This document shows positions 42,436 to 51,308 of a stretch of DNA of 64,000 nt, one piece after another. Each line of letters starts with the position of its first letter. Position 1 is the stretch's first letter. The position numbers and the translations under genes are program-made. Location: assembly GCA_027531565.1 (NCBI GenBank), contig JAPZSB010000005.1:1-64000 (forward strand), written 5' to 3'. The DNA is from Beijerinckiaceae bacterium (lineage in GTDB: Bacteria; Pseudomonadota; Alphaproteobacteria; Rhizobiales; Beijerinckiaceae). Under the pieces are notes generated by a model, which saw only the letters and a list, made by a program, of their open reading frames with translations, was not told the origin of the DNA and ran no database searches.

Positions 42436-45400
42436 CTACAGCACGAAGTCCGAGGCGGTGAGCGCGTGGCTGCCCTGAAGCCAGACATGGAAATCGACGA
42501 CACGGTCGCCATCCGTATCGGCATAGACATGGGTATAGCCGTCGCCGAGATCGTTCTGGTATCTCAGCTGGCCAGCAAGGCCCGTGAAATCGCCGCTTCC
42601 GAGGAACGCAAAGGCCTGATCGCCGGCAAGCCCGGCATCCGCATCGATCGTACTGACATCGATCCTGTCGGTGCCGCGGAGGAAGTCGAGGATGATGTCC
42701 TCGCCATAGGTGGCGTTGCTGTCGCCGACCGAGTTGAAATCGAAGATGTCGGCGCCGGTATCGCCCTGCAGCGTATCCGAGCCGAGGAAGCCGGAGAGAC
42801 GGTCATTGCCGGTCCCGCCATAGATCATGTCGTAATCGGCCGTGCCGGTGATCGTGTCATGCCCGCCACCGCCGTTGATCGCCGCGCCGGTGATGGTGAC
42901 CGCCGAGAAATCGAAGGTGTTCGCCGCCGAGCTGCCGAGGATCACGGTGTCACCGAAGCCGTTGATGGCCTCGATTCCGGCAATCGCCGAAAGGCCGATC
43001 GTCACGCCCGGGGCGGTGGCGACGAGGATGTCATGCCCGGCACCGCCATTGACATTGTCGAAGCCTTCGCTCGCATCCTCGTACCGGAACACGTCGTCGC
43101 CGTTGCCGCCGGTGAGCGTGTCGTTTCCGTCACCCCCGATGATGATATCGGCAATTCCGGAGCCGGTGATCGTGTCGTTGCCGCCCATGCCGAAGATGCC
43201 GGCAATGTTGGTCAGGGTTGCGGTGCCGAAATTCAGGCTGTTGTTCAGCGCGTTCCCGGCAATTGTTGCATTGGCGATGCCGGTGGCATTGAACACTTCG
43301 ATCGAGCTCAGCGACGAGACGGAGAGGACGGCATTGTCCTCCGTGAAGAGCACCGTATCGGTGCCGCTGCTGCCATTGATCGAGTCGGTGCCGGAATTCG
43401 TTCCGATCAGGAACGTGTCGTTCCCGCTGCCGCCATTCAGGGTGTCGTCGCCGCCGCCGCCCGTAAGGATGTTCGCCGCGGTGGACCCGGTGATCACATC
43501 GCCATGGTCCGTCCCGATCACGTTCTCGAAGGCGGTGATCGTGTCGCCGGTCGCATCCCCGCCGGTGACGGCGTTGGTGGAGAGATCGATCGTCAGGGCA
43601 TCCCAGCTCCCGGCATAGGAGACGGTGTCCACACCATTGCCGCCATTGAGGATATCGGCCCCCGAACCACCATGGATGACGTCGTTGCCGTCCTCGCCCA
43701 TCAGCGTTTCATCAGCATAGGTGCCGATGATCGTATCATTGCCGGCGCCGGCCCGGATGGTGGCGATGCCGGCCAGTATCGTCACCGTCGAGTCGATGAC
43801 GTCATTGCCGGTCCCGAGCTGGATGCTGACATTGGCAAAGCCGCCGCCGTCGATTTCCTCGATGCCGCTGATCGCCGACAGGCCGATTTTCGCGTTGTCG
43901 GCCGTCGCCCGGACGATGTCGTAACCCTCGCCGCCTGAAACGGCGTCGAGCCCTTCTGAGGCGCCGGAAAACAGGAAGACGTCGCTGCCATTCCGCCCCG
44001 TCAGCGTGTCATTGCCGGTGCCGCCGTTGAAGGTGACATTGGCACCGTCGATCGCGCTCAGCGTGTCGTGGCCACCGAGACCGCTGACGATCCAGTCGCC
44101 GAGGCCGGTCACCGTGTAGGTGTTGCCGCTGCCCGTGCCGGTCCAGGTTTCCGTGGCGACATCATTGAGATAGATCGTGAAAACCTGATCGCCGGTCGAT
44201 ATGCCATCGCTGGCGCGGACGGTGACATTCCAGGCGTTCTGGGTTTCCGCATCGAGCAGGGCACCATTCAGCACCGTGATCGCGCCGGTCGTCGCGTTGA
44301 TCTGGAACCGGCCGCCGGCATTGTCGACGAGGCTGTAGGTGAGGGCGGCGCCCGTCGGTGAGACAGCCGAAGCCGTCACGCCGGTAGAGGTTCCCGTTGC
44401 AGCATTTTCGTTGACGAGATCGGCCGCACCATTGCTGTCGACGGGCTGGTCGCCTGTGAAATCATCAAGGCTGATCGCGAACACGCTGTCGGAATGGGCG
44501 CCGAGGCTGTCGGTCGCGCGGACGGTGATAACGCGCAGTGCCCCGGTCTCATAGTCCAGAAGCGCCCCGTTCAGGACGCGGATCACACCTGTCACCGGGT
44601 CGATCTGGAACCGGCCGCCATCATTGTTGGCAAGGCTGTAGGTGACGGCGTCGCCATTGGGGTCAGCCGCTTGCGCGGTGATGCCGACGAGAGTTCCGGT
44701 CGCCGCGCCCTCGATCACGTGGTCAAGTGCGCCATCGGCATCGAAAGGCAATTCCGGGGCGCTGTTGCCCTCGGTCACCAGAATGGTGAAGGTCCGCGTC
44801 GAGGTAAAGCCGAGGTTCGTGGCCTCGACCGTGATTGTGTAGCCCCGATCCGGCCCGCCATTGATTTCGGGCGCGGTCTGATAATTCAGGAGGGAAGCGT
44901 TCGCTACCGTCACGATGCCGGTTGCCGCATTGATCGCGAACCTGCCGCCGAGCGTATCGGTCAGCGCATAGGTCACTGCCTGCCCGGCCAGCACGCTGCT
45001 CGGATCGACATTCACATCGATCCCGACGCCGGAACCATTCGTGGCATCTTCGGAAACGGTACCGGCTACGCCATTGATGGCGGTCCCTGCGGTCGCATCA
45101 GCATCCTGCCAGTTGGCCGGCGTGAGATCGAGGGTCTGATCGGCGAATTGCAGCTTCTCGACATCGATAAGGATGTCTCCGCCGCCTGCCAGGGCAGTGC
45201 CGGTCTCGATGCCGAGGCTGTCGATAACCCGAACCTGGCCGGGCCCCTCGACGATGATCGAATAGCGCGAAGACATGCCACCATAGACAACCGTGTCGAT
45301 GCCGGCATTTCCGTCGATCATATCGTTGCCGGAGGCCTCGTTGGTGCCATCAGCGGCATCGATATCGCCGTCATTGTCGCTGTCAAATCGCTGGTTTGCG

Positions 45401-45957
45401 GAGGAGCCGATGATCGTGTTGTCCGCCTGGCTGAACTCGAGCCGCACACCCTCCAGACTGATCCGCGTGAAATCCTGCAGGCCGCCGCCTTCGAAATAGG
45501 CACGGAAATTGGCGGAATCACCACCGGAGAGCCCTTCGATTGAATCGCCGGCAAGGTCAGCGATATTGCCGAAGACCAGCGTCAGGTTGTTCTCGTCGGC
45601 AACAAGTTGGTCGAAGCCCGTTCCGCCATCATGGAGGTTCGTGCCGCCCGGACCGGTGCCGGCATAGAAATGGGTCAGCCCGCCGGTCTGATTGTAGCTG
45701 CTGCTCCATTCGCCCTTCAGGAAAAAGCGGTCATTGCCGGCATCGCCGAACAGAGAGTCCAAGCCGCTGCCACCATGGAGCCTGTCATTCCCGTCGCCAC
45801 CGCGGATCACATTCACGCGGGCATCGCCGGTCAGGTCGTCATCGCCGCCATTGCCTTCGATATTGACGGCATTCGCGCCGTGCAGGGCCGGGTTGAGAAT
45901 GATCTGCTCTCCGGCCGATGTCCCGATGACGGTATTCCCAATAACAATAACAGGCAT
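42436..45957 (-). CDS. RTX calcium-binding protein with cadherin-like repeats (type I secreted)
   Basis: A 1173-residue acidic, cysteine-free protein without a signal peptide. RTX nonapeptide blocks (GGxGxDxxx) lie at about 35-80, 640-660, 735-780, 815-850, 925-955 and 1030-1075. Three cadherin-like repeats (about 297-397, 410-500, 510-600) each contain GGRF(A/Q)I-TG-I-V-N-LL. A serralysin-type C-terminal domain (about 1060-1173) ends in DFVL, the usual type I secretion tail. Residues 667-705 and 963-1001 are an internal duplicate (EG.D.V.GG.G.DI, IGLSAI.GIE.I). No catalytic domain is visible, so adhesion or S-layer/matrix function is likely. No secretion ABC/MFP genes are nearby. Confidence 0.9.
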   Translation of the reverse strand: MPVIVIGNTVIGTSAGEQIILNPALHGANAVNIEGNGGDDDLTGDARVNVIRGGDGNDRLHGGSGLDSLFGDAGNDRFFLKGEWSSSYNQTGGLTHFYAGTGPGGTNLHDGGTGFDQLVADENNLTLVFGNIADLAGDSIEGLSGGDSANFRAYFEGGGLQDFTRISLEGVRLEFSQADNTIIGSSANQRFDSDNDGDIDAADGTNEASGNDMIDGNAGIDTVVYGGMSSRYSIIVEGPGQVRVIDSLGIETGTALAGGGDILIDVEKLQFADQTLDLTPANWQDADATAGTAINGVAGTVSEDATNGSGVGIDVNVDPSSVLAGQAVTYALTDTLGGRFAINAATGIVTVANASLLNYQTAPEINGGPDRGYTITVEATNLGFTSTRTFTILVTEGNSAPELPFDADGALDHVIEGAATGTLVGITAQAADPNGDAVTYSLANNDGGRFQIDPVTGVIRVLNGALLDYETGALRVITVRATDSLGAHSDSVFAISLDDFTGDQPVDSNGAADLVNENAATGTSTGVTASAVSPTGAALTYSLVDNAGGRFQINATTGAITVLNGALLDAETQNAWNVTVRASDGISTGDQVFTIYLNDVATETWTGTGSGNTYTVTGLGDWIVSGLGGHDTLSAIDGANVTFNGGTGNDTLTGRNGSDVFLFSGASEGLDAVSGGEGYDIVRATADNAKIGLSAISGIEEIDGGGFANVSIQLGTGNDVIDSTVTILAGIATIRAGAGNDTIIGTYADETLMGEDGNDVIHGGSGADILNGGNGVDTVSYAGSWDALTIDLSTNAVTGGDATGDTITAFENVIGTDHGDVITGSTAANILTGGGGDDTLNGGSGNDTFLIGTNSGTDSINGSSGTDTVLFTEDNAVLSVSSLSSIEVFNATGIANATIAGNALNNSLNFGTATLTNIAGIFGMGGNDTITGSGIADIIIGGDGNDTLTGGNGDDVFRYEDASEGFDNVNGGAGHDILVATAPGVTIGLSAIAGIEAINGFGDTVILGSSAANTFDFSAVTITGAAINGGGGHDTITGTADYDMIYGGTGNDRLSGFLGSDTLQGDTGADIFDFNSVGDSNATYGEDIILDFLRGTDRIDVSTIDADAGLAGDQAFAFLGSGDFTGLAGQLRYQNDLGDGYTHVYADTDGDRVVDFHVWLQGSHALTASDFVL

Positions 45958-46052
45958 CGATGACTCCGAAAGGTTTGCGTCTCTGAATATTAATACGATC
46001 GACGGCGGGGTCGCATATTCAAGAGTGTAGTATAGACCGACCTAACATTTGC

Positions 46053-46091
46053 TTAACCATGATCTGATTGCTGTGCCCGATCATTAACCAA
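46053..46091. promoter_or_regulatory. Paired CtrA-like half-sites in divergent promoter region
   Basis: TTAACCAT (46053-46060) and TTAACCAA (46084-46091) match the CtrA half-site consensus TTAACCAT of alphaproteobacteria. They are 31 bp apart, in the A/T-rich middle of the 236-bp region between the RTX gene and the unknown divergent gene. Confidence 0.5.
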
Positions 46092-46193
46092 TCTTGACTT
46101 GTGGGGTTGGTAGTTTGTTCACCATGAAGGGGCGGTCAGAGGCCTGGCCGGAATGATCCTCCTGCCGCCCACCCCGGACTGAGGAGAAAAGCC

Positions 46194-46964
46194 ATGTCGA
46201 TCATCATTCTGGGGCAGGGATCTGTTCCCGGTGCTGCCGCACTGGCGGCCTCGAAAAGTGCCGTTTTCTCTTCGGCTCCGGCGCCGGAGCGTTTCGGCCT
46301 TCACGAGTCTGGCCGGGTTGACGAAGAGAAGAGTGCCATACGGGACTTCGCTGCCACGTTGATCCGGTCCGGCCTGAGCCATTCCGAGGTTGTTGCAAGG
46401 CTTCGGGAAACATATCCGGGAATGGGTGAGATCACGGCGATCAATCACTACGACGCCGGATTTCAACGCCTCGAAAAACAGTTCGGCGGCCGTGCCTCCG
46501 ATGGCACCCCGCCCATCCGGGTGGAAGCGCCCTTCGCCACTGCGCCGGAAGCCAAGGCCTTCGCGCTTCAGAAGGTGGCTGAACTGAATTCCGGCATCCA
46601 GAACTACAACCAGAGCATCCTGAGTTGGACCGACGAGAAGGCGACCGCCAGGCGCGGCGAATTCTGGGCGCAGGTCTATCAGGTCTTCAAGGAGAACCAG
46701 CCGGAAGCCAGCGAGGCCGAGGCCATCGCCTTCGCCGATGCCAACCTCAAGGGGTATCTCCTGACCGAAGGGGAGCCCGATACCGGCAATATCCGCTCGG
46801 TGCTCGGCGCTCTCGAAACCGCCTTCGGCTTGTCGCCGTGGTCGCTGATCCGCGAGAACGAGGATGGCACGCTCAGCCTCAACCGCACGACCCTGAGCTT
46901 CGGCGGGCAGACCGTGCTCGAGATCGGCAGCCCCATCGGCCAGAACGTCGATCAGGCGGCATGA
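46194..46964 (+). CDS. Protein of unknown function divergent from the RTX gene
   Basis: A 256-residue soluble protein I do not recognise. No signal peptide, membrane helix or cysteine is seen. Residues about 45-95 are helical (SAIRDFAATLIRSGLSHSEV) and read like a small DNA- or protein-binding helix bundle. The middle is rich in Glu and Ala, and the C-terminus is more beta-like (DGTLSLNRTTLSFGGQTV). The strong ribosome site GAGGAGAAAAGCC precedes the ATG. It shares a CtrA-like promoter region with the RTX gene, so it may be co-regulated with it. Confidence 0.75.
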   Translation: MSIIILGQGSVPGAAALAASKSAVFSSAPAPERFGLHESGRVDEEKSAIRDFAATLIRSGLSHSEVVARLRETYPGMGEITAINHYDAGFQRLEKQFGGRASDGTPPIRVEAPFATAPEAKAFALQKVAELNSGIQNYNQSILSWTDEKATARRGEFWAQVYQVFKENQPEASEAEAIAFADANLKGYLLTEGEPDTGNIRSVLGALETAFGLSPWSLIRENEDGTLSLNRTTLSFGGQTVLEIGSPIGQNVDQAA

Positions 46965-47087
46965 GGCGAAGGCGCAGACGCATCGCTTTCTCGCACGCCC
47001 GGCCCCATTGCCTCGTATTTCCGGAGCTACCCTTTTGTGGTACTCTTTCTGCTGACGAGGGTGTTCCGGAAGCGAAAGGCGCCGATC

Positions 47088-47177
47088 ATGACCCTGTTCA
47101 CGCGTAGTTTCCTTGTCGGTCTGTCAGGTTTCGCGCTCCTCGTGCTGGCCTTGTCCGCGCCTGGCTTCGCATCGTAA
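47088..47177 (+). CDS. 29-residue signal-peptide-like ORF
   Basis: ATG 47088 to TAA 47177 encodes a small peptide. It has a basic start (MTLFTRSFL), a hydrophobic core (GFALLVLALSA) and an end GFAS that resembles a signal cleavage site. GAAAGGCG precedes the ATG at normal distance. It could be a small membrane peptide or the residue of an exported protein. The rest of 46965-47255 shows no other gene; a 6-bp hairpin AGGCCA-GGCA-TGGCCT is near 47220. Confidence 0.4.
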   Translation: MTLFTRSFLVGLSGFALLVLALSAPGFAS

Positions 47178-47255
47178 GGCGCAGATCGTCCGGCACCATT
47201 CCGGCATGCCCCTCGGAAACAAGGCCAGGCATGGCCTCCGCCGCGCGAGACCGCA

Positions 47256-48695
47256 TCAGCTCGCAATGAAATGCGTGAGCTTTGTGTTCTGATAATCTCG
47301 GATCGCTTCCCTTCCGCCCTCCCGCCCCATGCCCGAATGGTTGATGCCGCCAAAGGGCGCTTCCGCATGGGCGACGAGGAAGGTGTTGAGTCCCACCATG
47401 CCGGCCCGCAGGCCCCGCGACAGGACTTCCGCACGGGCATGGCTGCCGGTGAAGGCATAGGCCGCCAATCCGTACGGTGTTGAATTCGCACGGGTCAGCG
47501 CCTCGTCGAGGGTGGCAAACCCGGCGACGGCCGCAACCGGACCGAACGGTTCCTCCGCCATCAACGCGGCATCCGGCGGCACATCGGCGACAATGGTCGG
47601 CTCGTGGAAATAGCCGCGGTTGAGACTGCGCGGCCGCTTGCCCCCGGTGACGATCCGGCCCCCGCGCAACACGGCATCCTCCACGAGACGCTCGACTTTC
47701 TGCCGGCCGGATTCGAGCGTCAGCGGCCCCATCGTGGTGGCCGCCTCCTGGCTGTCGCCCAGCACGAGGGCCCGGGCTTCCGCCTCGAAAACGTCGAGGA
47801 AGCGGCCGAGAACGCCCTGTTCGACATAGAATCGGTTGGGCGCGATGCAGACCTGCCCGGCATTGCGGAACTTGAAGGCTGCGCATTGCCGGGCGGCCTG
47901 TTCCACATCCGCATCGGCGCAGACGATGACCGGCGAATGCCCGCCGAGTTCCATCGAGCATCGCTTCATGGTGCGTGCCGCCTCGGCCATGAGCATCTGG
48001 CCGACGCGCGTCGATCCGGTGAGCGAGATCTTCCGCACCTCCTCGGCACCCATGAGGTGCGGGCTGATATCGGCGGCGCGGCCAAACAGCACCTGCACCA
48101 CGCCCGGCGGCGCTCCGCCTTCGATACAGGCCTCGGCGATCAGCGTTGTCGTCAGGGGAACCTGTTCGGAGGGGCGGACAATCACCACGCAGCCCGCCGC
48201 CAAAGCCGGCGCGATCTTCCGGACAGGCAGGTTGACCGGAAAATTCCACGCCGAAAAGGCGGCGACGATGCCGACAGGCTCATGCTCGACAACGAGGCGG
48301 CCGCCATTCCGCGCGGCGATCGTCTCGCCGAACAGGCGTTCAGCCTCGCCGGCATACCATTGGAACTGTTCGATGGCGGCATTGACCTCCCCCTCGGATT
48401 GCGAGAGGGGTCGCCCGATCTCGAGGGACAGGGCCTGCGCGATGGCCTGCCGGCGGCTTCGCATCGCCTCGGCGATGGCCCGGAGGATGCGCCCGCGCTC
48501 CCAGCCATGGACGCCCGGCCAGGTGGCCTGCGCCCCGCGCGCGGCGGCCAAGGCCTCGTCAACCTCGCGGGCCGTGCAGGCCGGCTGTTCCCACAGGGTC
48601 TCTCCGGTGCAGGGATTGATGACGGGGATCGGCGTGCCGCTCGCGCACTCACGGAACGTTCCGCCGATCAGCAGGCGAGGCTGTGTCTTGACCAT
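47256..48695 (-). CDS. NAD(P)-dependent semialdehyde dehydrogenase (GabD/KGSADH-like)
   Basis: A 479-residue aldehyde dehydrogenase: NAD-binding FSAWNFPVNLPVRKIAPALA, catalytic Glu in MELGGHSP, and catalytic Cys in GQVCIAPNRF. Overall closest to succinate-semialdehyde dehydrogenase (GabD). Next to a sugar-acid dehydratase it may instead oxidise alpha-ketoglutarate semialdehyde, the last step of non-phosphorylative pentose oxidation (inference). It ends the gene cluster starting at the Liv binding protein and lies 24 bp after the dehydratase. Confidence 0.88.
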   Translation of the reverse strand: MVKTQPRLLIGGTFRECASGTPIPVINPCTGETLWEQPACTAREVDEALAAARGAQATWPGVHGWERGRILRAIAEAMRSRRQAIAQALSLEIGRPLSQSEGEVNAAIEQFQWYAGEAERLFGETIAARNGGRLVVEHEPVGIVAAFSAWNFPVNLPVRKIAPALAAGCVVIVRPSEQVPLTTTLIAEACIEGGAPPGVVQVLFGRAADISPHLMGAEEVRKISLTGSTRVGQMLMAEAARTMKRCSMELGGHSPVIVCADADVEQAARQCAAFKFRNAGQVCIAPNRFYVEQGVLGRFLDVFEAEARALVLGDSQEAATTMGPLTLESGRQKVERLVEDAVLRGGRIVTGGKRPRSLNRGYFHEPTIVADVPPDAALMAEEPFGPVAAVAGFATLDEALTRANSTPYGLAAYAFTGSHARAEVLSRGLRAGMVGLNTFLVAHAEAPFGGINHSGMGREGGREAIRDYQNTKLTHFIAS

Positions 48696-48719
48696 GATGC
48701 ACCCGGATTGTTTGCGGGA

Positions 48720-50438
48720 TCAGAGAATGGCGGGTTCGGGCGAGGGGCGCCCGAAGCCGGTTTCGAGGAAGTCGAAATCGCAGCCCGTGTCGGCCTGCAT
48801 GACGTGCCGGGCGAAAACCCAGCCATAGCCGCGCTCGAAATGCGGCTCCGGGGCGCGCCAGGCCTGCTTCCGGTCCGCGAGTTCGGCATCGGAAACCTCC
48901 ATGTCGAGCGTCCCGGCCTGGGCGTCGACCGCGATCATGTCGCCCGTCCGCACGAGCGCCAGCGGCCCGCCGAGATGCGCCTCCGGGGCCACATGCAGGA
49001 TGCAGGCGCCATAGCTGGTCCCGCTCATCCGGGCATCGGAGATCCTCAGCATGTCGGAGACCCCGCGGGCGAGCAGCGCCTTCGGGATGGGCAACATCCC
49101 CCATTCCGGCATGCCCGGCCCGCCCTGTGGCCCGGCGCCGCGCATCACGAGGACCGTGTCCTCCGTCACAGCAAGTGCGGGGTCATCGATCCGCGCCTTC
49201 ATCTCGGCATAGCTGTCGAAGACGAGGGCCGGGCCGCGATGCCGCAGGAGGCGCGGATCGGCGGCCGAGGGCTTCATCACTGCGCCGTCCGGGGCGAGGT
49301 TGCCGCGCAGGACCGCCATGGCCGGCTGCCGGGAGACGGGATTGTCGAGACCGCGGATGACATCGGGCAGGAAAACCTCCGCGCCGGCCAGTTCCTCGGC
49401 GAGCGTCCTGCCGCTCGCGGTCATCGCGCCGCCGGCGATATGGCCCTCCATCCGGGCCATCATGGCGCGGAGGCCGCCTGCATAGAAGAAATCCTCCATC
49501 AGATAGCTGCTGCCAGAGGGGCGGATATTGGCGAGAACGGGAATGCGCTGCCCGGCAGCGTGGAAATCGTCGAGGGAGAGCGGAAATCCCGCCCGCCGCG
49601 ACAGCGCAAGGAGATGGATGATCGCGTTGGTGGAACACCCCATGGCCATCGCGACGGCAAGGGCATTCGCGAAGGATTCCCGGCTGAGGAGACGCGAGGG
49701 CGTCAGCTGCTCGTGGACCATCGCAACCGCCCGCCGCCCGCATTCGGCGGCAAGGCGGATGTGATTGGCATCGGCAGCCGGGATGGACGAGGCTCCGGTG
49801 AGGCAGAAGCCGAGGGCATCGGCAATTGCCGTCATCGTGGCGGCCGTACCCATGGTCATGCAATGACCATGGGACCGCGCAATCCCGGCCTCGACGGCCT
49901 GCCATTCCTTGAGGTCGATCCGCCCGGCCCGGCGTTCGTCCCAGTATTTCCAGGCATCCGAACCCGAGCCCAGCACCTCGCCGCGAAGGTTGCCGCGCAG
50001 CATCGGCCCGGCCGGCATGAAGATCGCCGGCAGGTCCATGCTGATGGCCCCGAGCAGCAGGGCCGGCGTGGTCTTGTCGCATCCGCCCATCAGTACGGCG
50101 CCGTCGACCGGGTGCGAGCGCAGGAGTTCTTCCGTCTCCAGCGCCAGCAGGTTCCGGTAGAGCATGGTCGTCGGCTTGACGAAATTCTCGCTCAGGGAAA
50201 GCGCCGGCAATTCGATCGGGAAGCCGCCCGCCTGCAGGACGCCGCGCTTCACGTCCTCCGCGCGCTGGCGGAAATGGGCGTGGCACGGGTTGATGTCTGA
50301 CCACGTATTGATGATCGCGATGACGGGACGGCCCTCCCAGTCCTCGCGGGAATAGCCCATCTGCATCAGGCGCGAGCGGTGCCCGAAGCCACGGAGATCG
50401 TCGGTATCGAACCAGCGGGAAGAGCGGAGGCGGGTCAT
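48720..50438 (-). CDS. IlvD/Edd-family sugar-acid dehydratase (L-arabonate dehydratase-like)
   Basis: A 572-residue Fe-S dehydratase. Cluster ligands appear in MGGCDKTTPALL and SHGHCMTMGTAATM; the C-terminal SDARMSGTSYGACILHVAPE is the pentonate-dehydratase form of the family motif. N-terminal SDINPCHAHFRQRAEDVKRGV distinguishes it from Edd. Likely reaction: an aldonate such as L-arabonate to its 2-keto-3-deoxy acid. Its start region is duplicated (see the repeat at 50425). Confidence 0.88.
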   Translation of the reverse strand: MTRLRSSRWFDTDDLRGFGHRSRLMQMGYSREDWEGRPVIAIINTWSDINPCHAHFRQRAEDVKRGVLQAGGFPIELPALSLSENFVKPTTMLYRNLLALETEELLRSHPVDGAVLMGGCDKTTPALLLGAISMDLPAIFMPAGPMLRGNLRGEVLGSGSDAWKYWDERRAGRIDLKEWQAVEAGIARSHGHCMTMGTAATMTAIADALGFCLTGASSIPAADANHIRLAAECGRRAVAMVHEQLTPSRLLSRESFANALAVAMAMGCSTNAIIHLLALSRRAGFPLSLDDFHAAGQRIPVLANIRPSGSSYLMEDFFYAGGLRAMMARMEGHIAGGAMTASGRTLAEELAGAEVFLPDVIRGLDNPVSRQPAMAVLRGNLAPDGAVMKPSAADPRLLRHRGPALVFDSYAEMKARIDDPALAVTEDTVLVMRGAGPQGGPGMPEWGMLPIPKALLARGVSDMLRISDARMSGTSYGACILHVAPEAHLGGPLALVRTGDMIAVDAQAGTLDMEVSDAELADRKQAWRAPEPHFERGYGWVFARHVMQADTGCDFDFLETGFGRPSPEPAIL

Positions 50439-50491
50439 TTTGGAGCCTTGCGGAGGCGGGTCATTGGAGAGCCTTGCAGAGGGATGTCATT
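50425..50491. repeat. 26-bp tandem duplication over the dehydratase start
   Basis: Units at 50425-50450 and 50451-50476 share the start CGGAGGCGGGTCATT and end GCCTTG, differing at only a few positions. A third degenerate unit lies at 50477-50491 (11 of 15 matching). On the minus strand each copy contains ATGACCCGCCTCCGC, the dehydratase start, but the upstream copy is out of frame (26 bases away). Confidence 0.88.
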
Positions 50492-51308
50492 GCGAGGCCG
50501 TCACGCCGCCATCGATGTAGACGACCTGCCCGGTCATGTAGCTGCCTGCCGGCGCAGCGAAAGCGATGATCTGGCCGACCACTTCGAGCGGATCGCCGAT
50601 CCGCCCGAGCGGATTGCGTTCGAGGATGAAGTCACGGAAGGCCGGCCGTTCGAGATGCTTCCGGATCCGGTCGGACCGGATGAAGGTCGGCGCTACGCCA
50701 TTCACCGTGATGCCGTACGGGGCCAGTTCCATCGCATGCTGCTTGACCAGCATGACGAGGCCCCCCTTGGTGGCGCAATAGGCCGAATACCCGCGCCCCC
50801 GGAGGGCGAGCTGCGACCGGACGGACAGGAGATGGATCTGGCGTCCGCCCTGTTTCCGGGCAATCTGGTCACGCGCGACGGCCTGGCCGAGAAACATCGC
50901 CGATTTCAGGTTGGTCTGGTACATTTCATCGAACGTCTCTTCGGTGACGTCCATCAGCAGCTGCTCACGCTGTATGCCGACGCAATTGACGAGGATGTCG
51001 ATCCCGCCCATCAGCGCGCTCGCCTGGTCCACGGCATCGGTGATCGACGCGACGACGCGGGCATCGATCCCGAAGCCGTGGGCCTTGCCGCCGCTCTGGG
51101 CGATCCGGTTCGCCAGTTCGGCAGCCTTGGCCTCGCTGGGACCGGCGACGGCGACTTCGGCGCCCATGCGCGCCATAGTGATGGCGACAGCCTCGCCGAT
51201 CGCGCCATAGCCGCCGGGAATGAAGACCCTCAGGCCCCGGATGTCGAACAGGGCGTCGATCTGGGCCGGGTCGATGGCCGGCGTCAACGAAAGGGCTGGC
51301 TTGTTCAT
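50487..51308 (-). CDS. Short-chain dehydrogenase/reductase
   Basis: A 273-residue classical SDR. Cofactor loop IPGGYGAIGEA, NCVGIQREQ (NNAG position), catalytic Ser in LLSVRSQLAL and YSAYCATKGG (YxxxK). It ends GQVVYIDGGVTAS. Resembles sugar or gluconate 5-dehydrogenases. The start overlaps the stop of the Gfo/Idh gene (ATGA); the frame stays open for 480 codons beyond, which is a shadow of that gene and the ABC gene. Confidence 0.92.
   Translation of the reverse strand: MNKPALSLTPAIDPAQIDALFDIRGLRVFIPGGYGAIGEAVAITMARMGAEVAVAGPSEAKAAELANRIAQSGGKAHGFGIDARVVASITDAVDQASALMGGIDILVNCVGIQREQLLMDVTEETFDEMYQTNLKSAMFLGQAVARDQIARKQGGRQIHLLSVRSQLALRGRGYSAYCATKGGLVMLVKQHAMELAPYGITVNGVAPTFIRSDRIRKHLERPAFRDFILERNPLGRIGDPLEVVGQIIAFAAPAGSYMTGQVVYIDGGVTASQ

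Noticed and set aside
42436-45957. Repetitive DNA in the RTX gene as a possible CRISPR or repeat array
   Set aside because: The periodicity is the codon-level RTX nonapeptide pattern of a coding sequence; there are no identical repeats with unique spacers.
47604-50300. 898-codon open frame on the plus strand
   Set aside because: Antisense to the semialdehyde dehydrogenase and dehydratase genes, which are unambiguous; no domain is seen in it.
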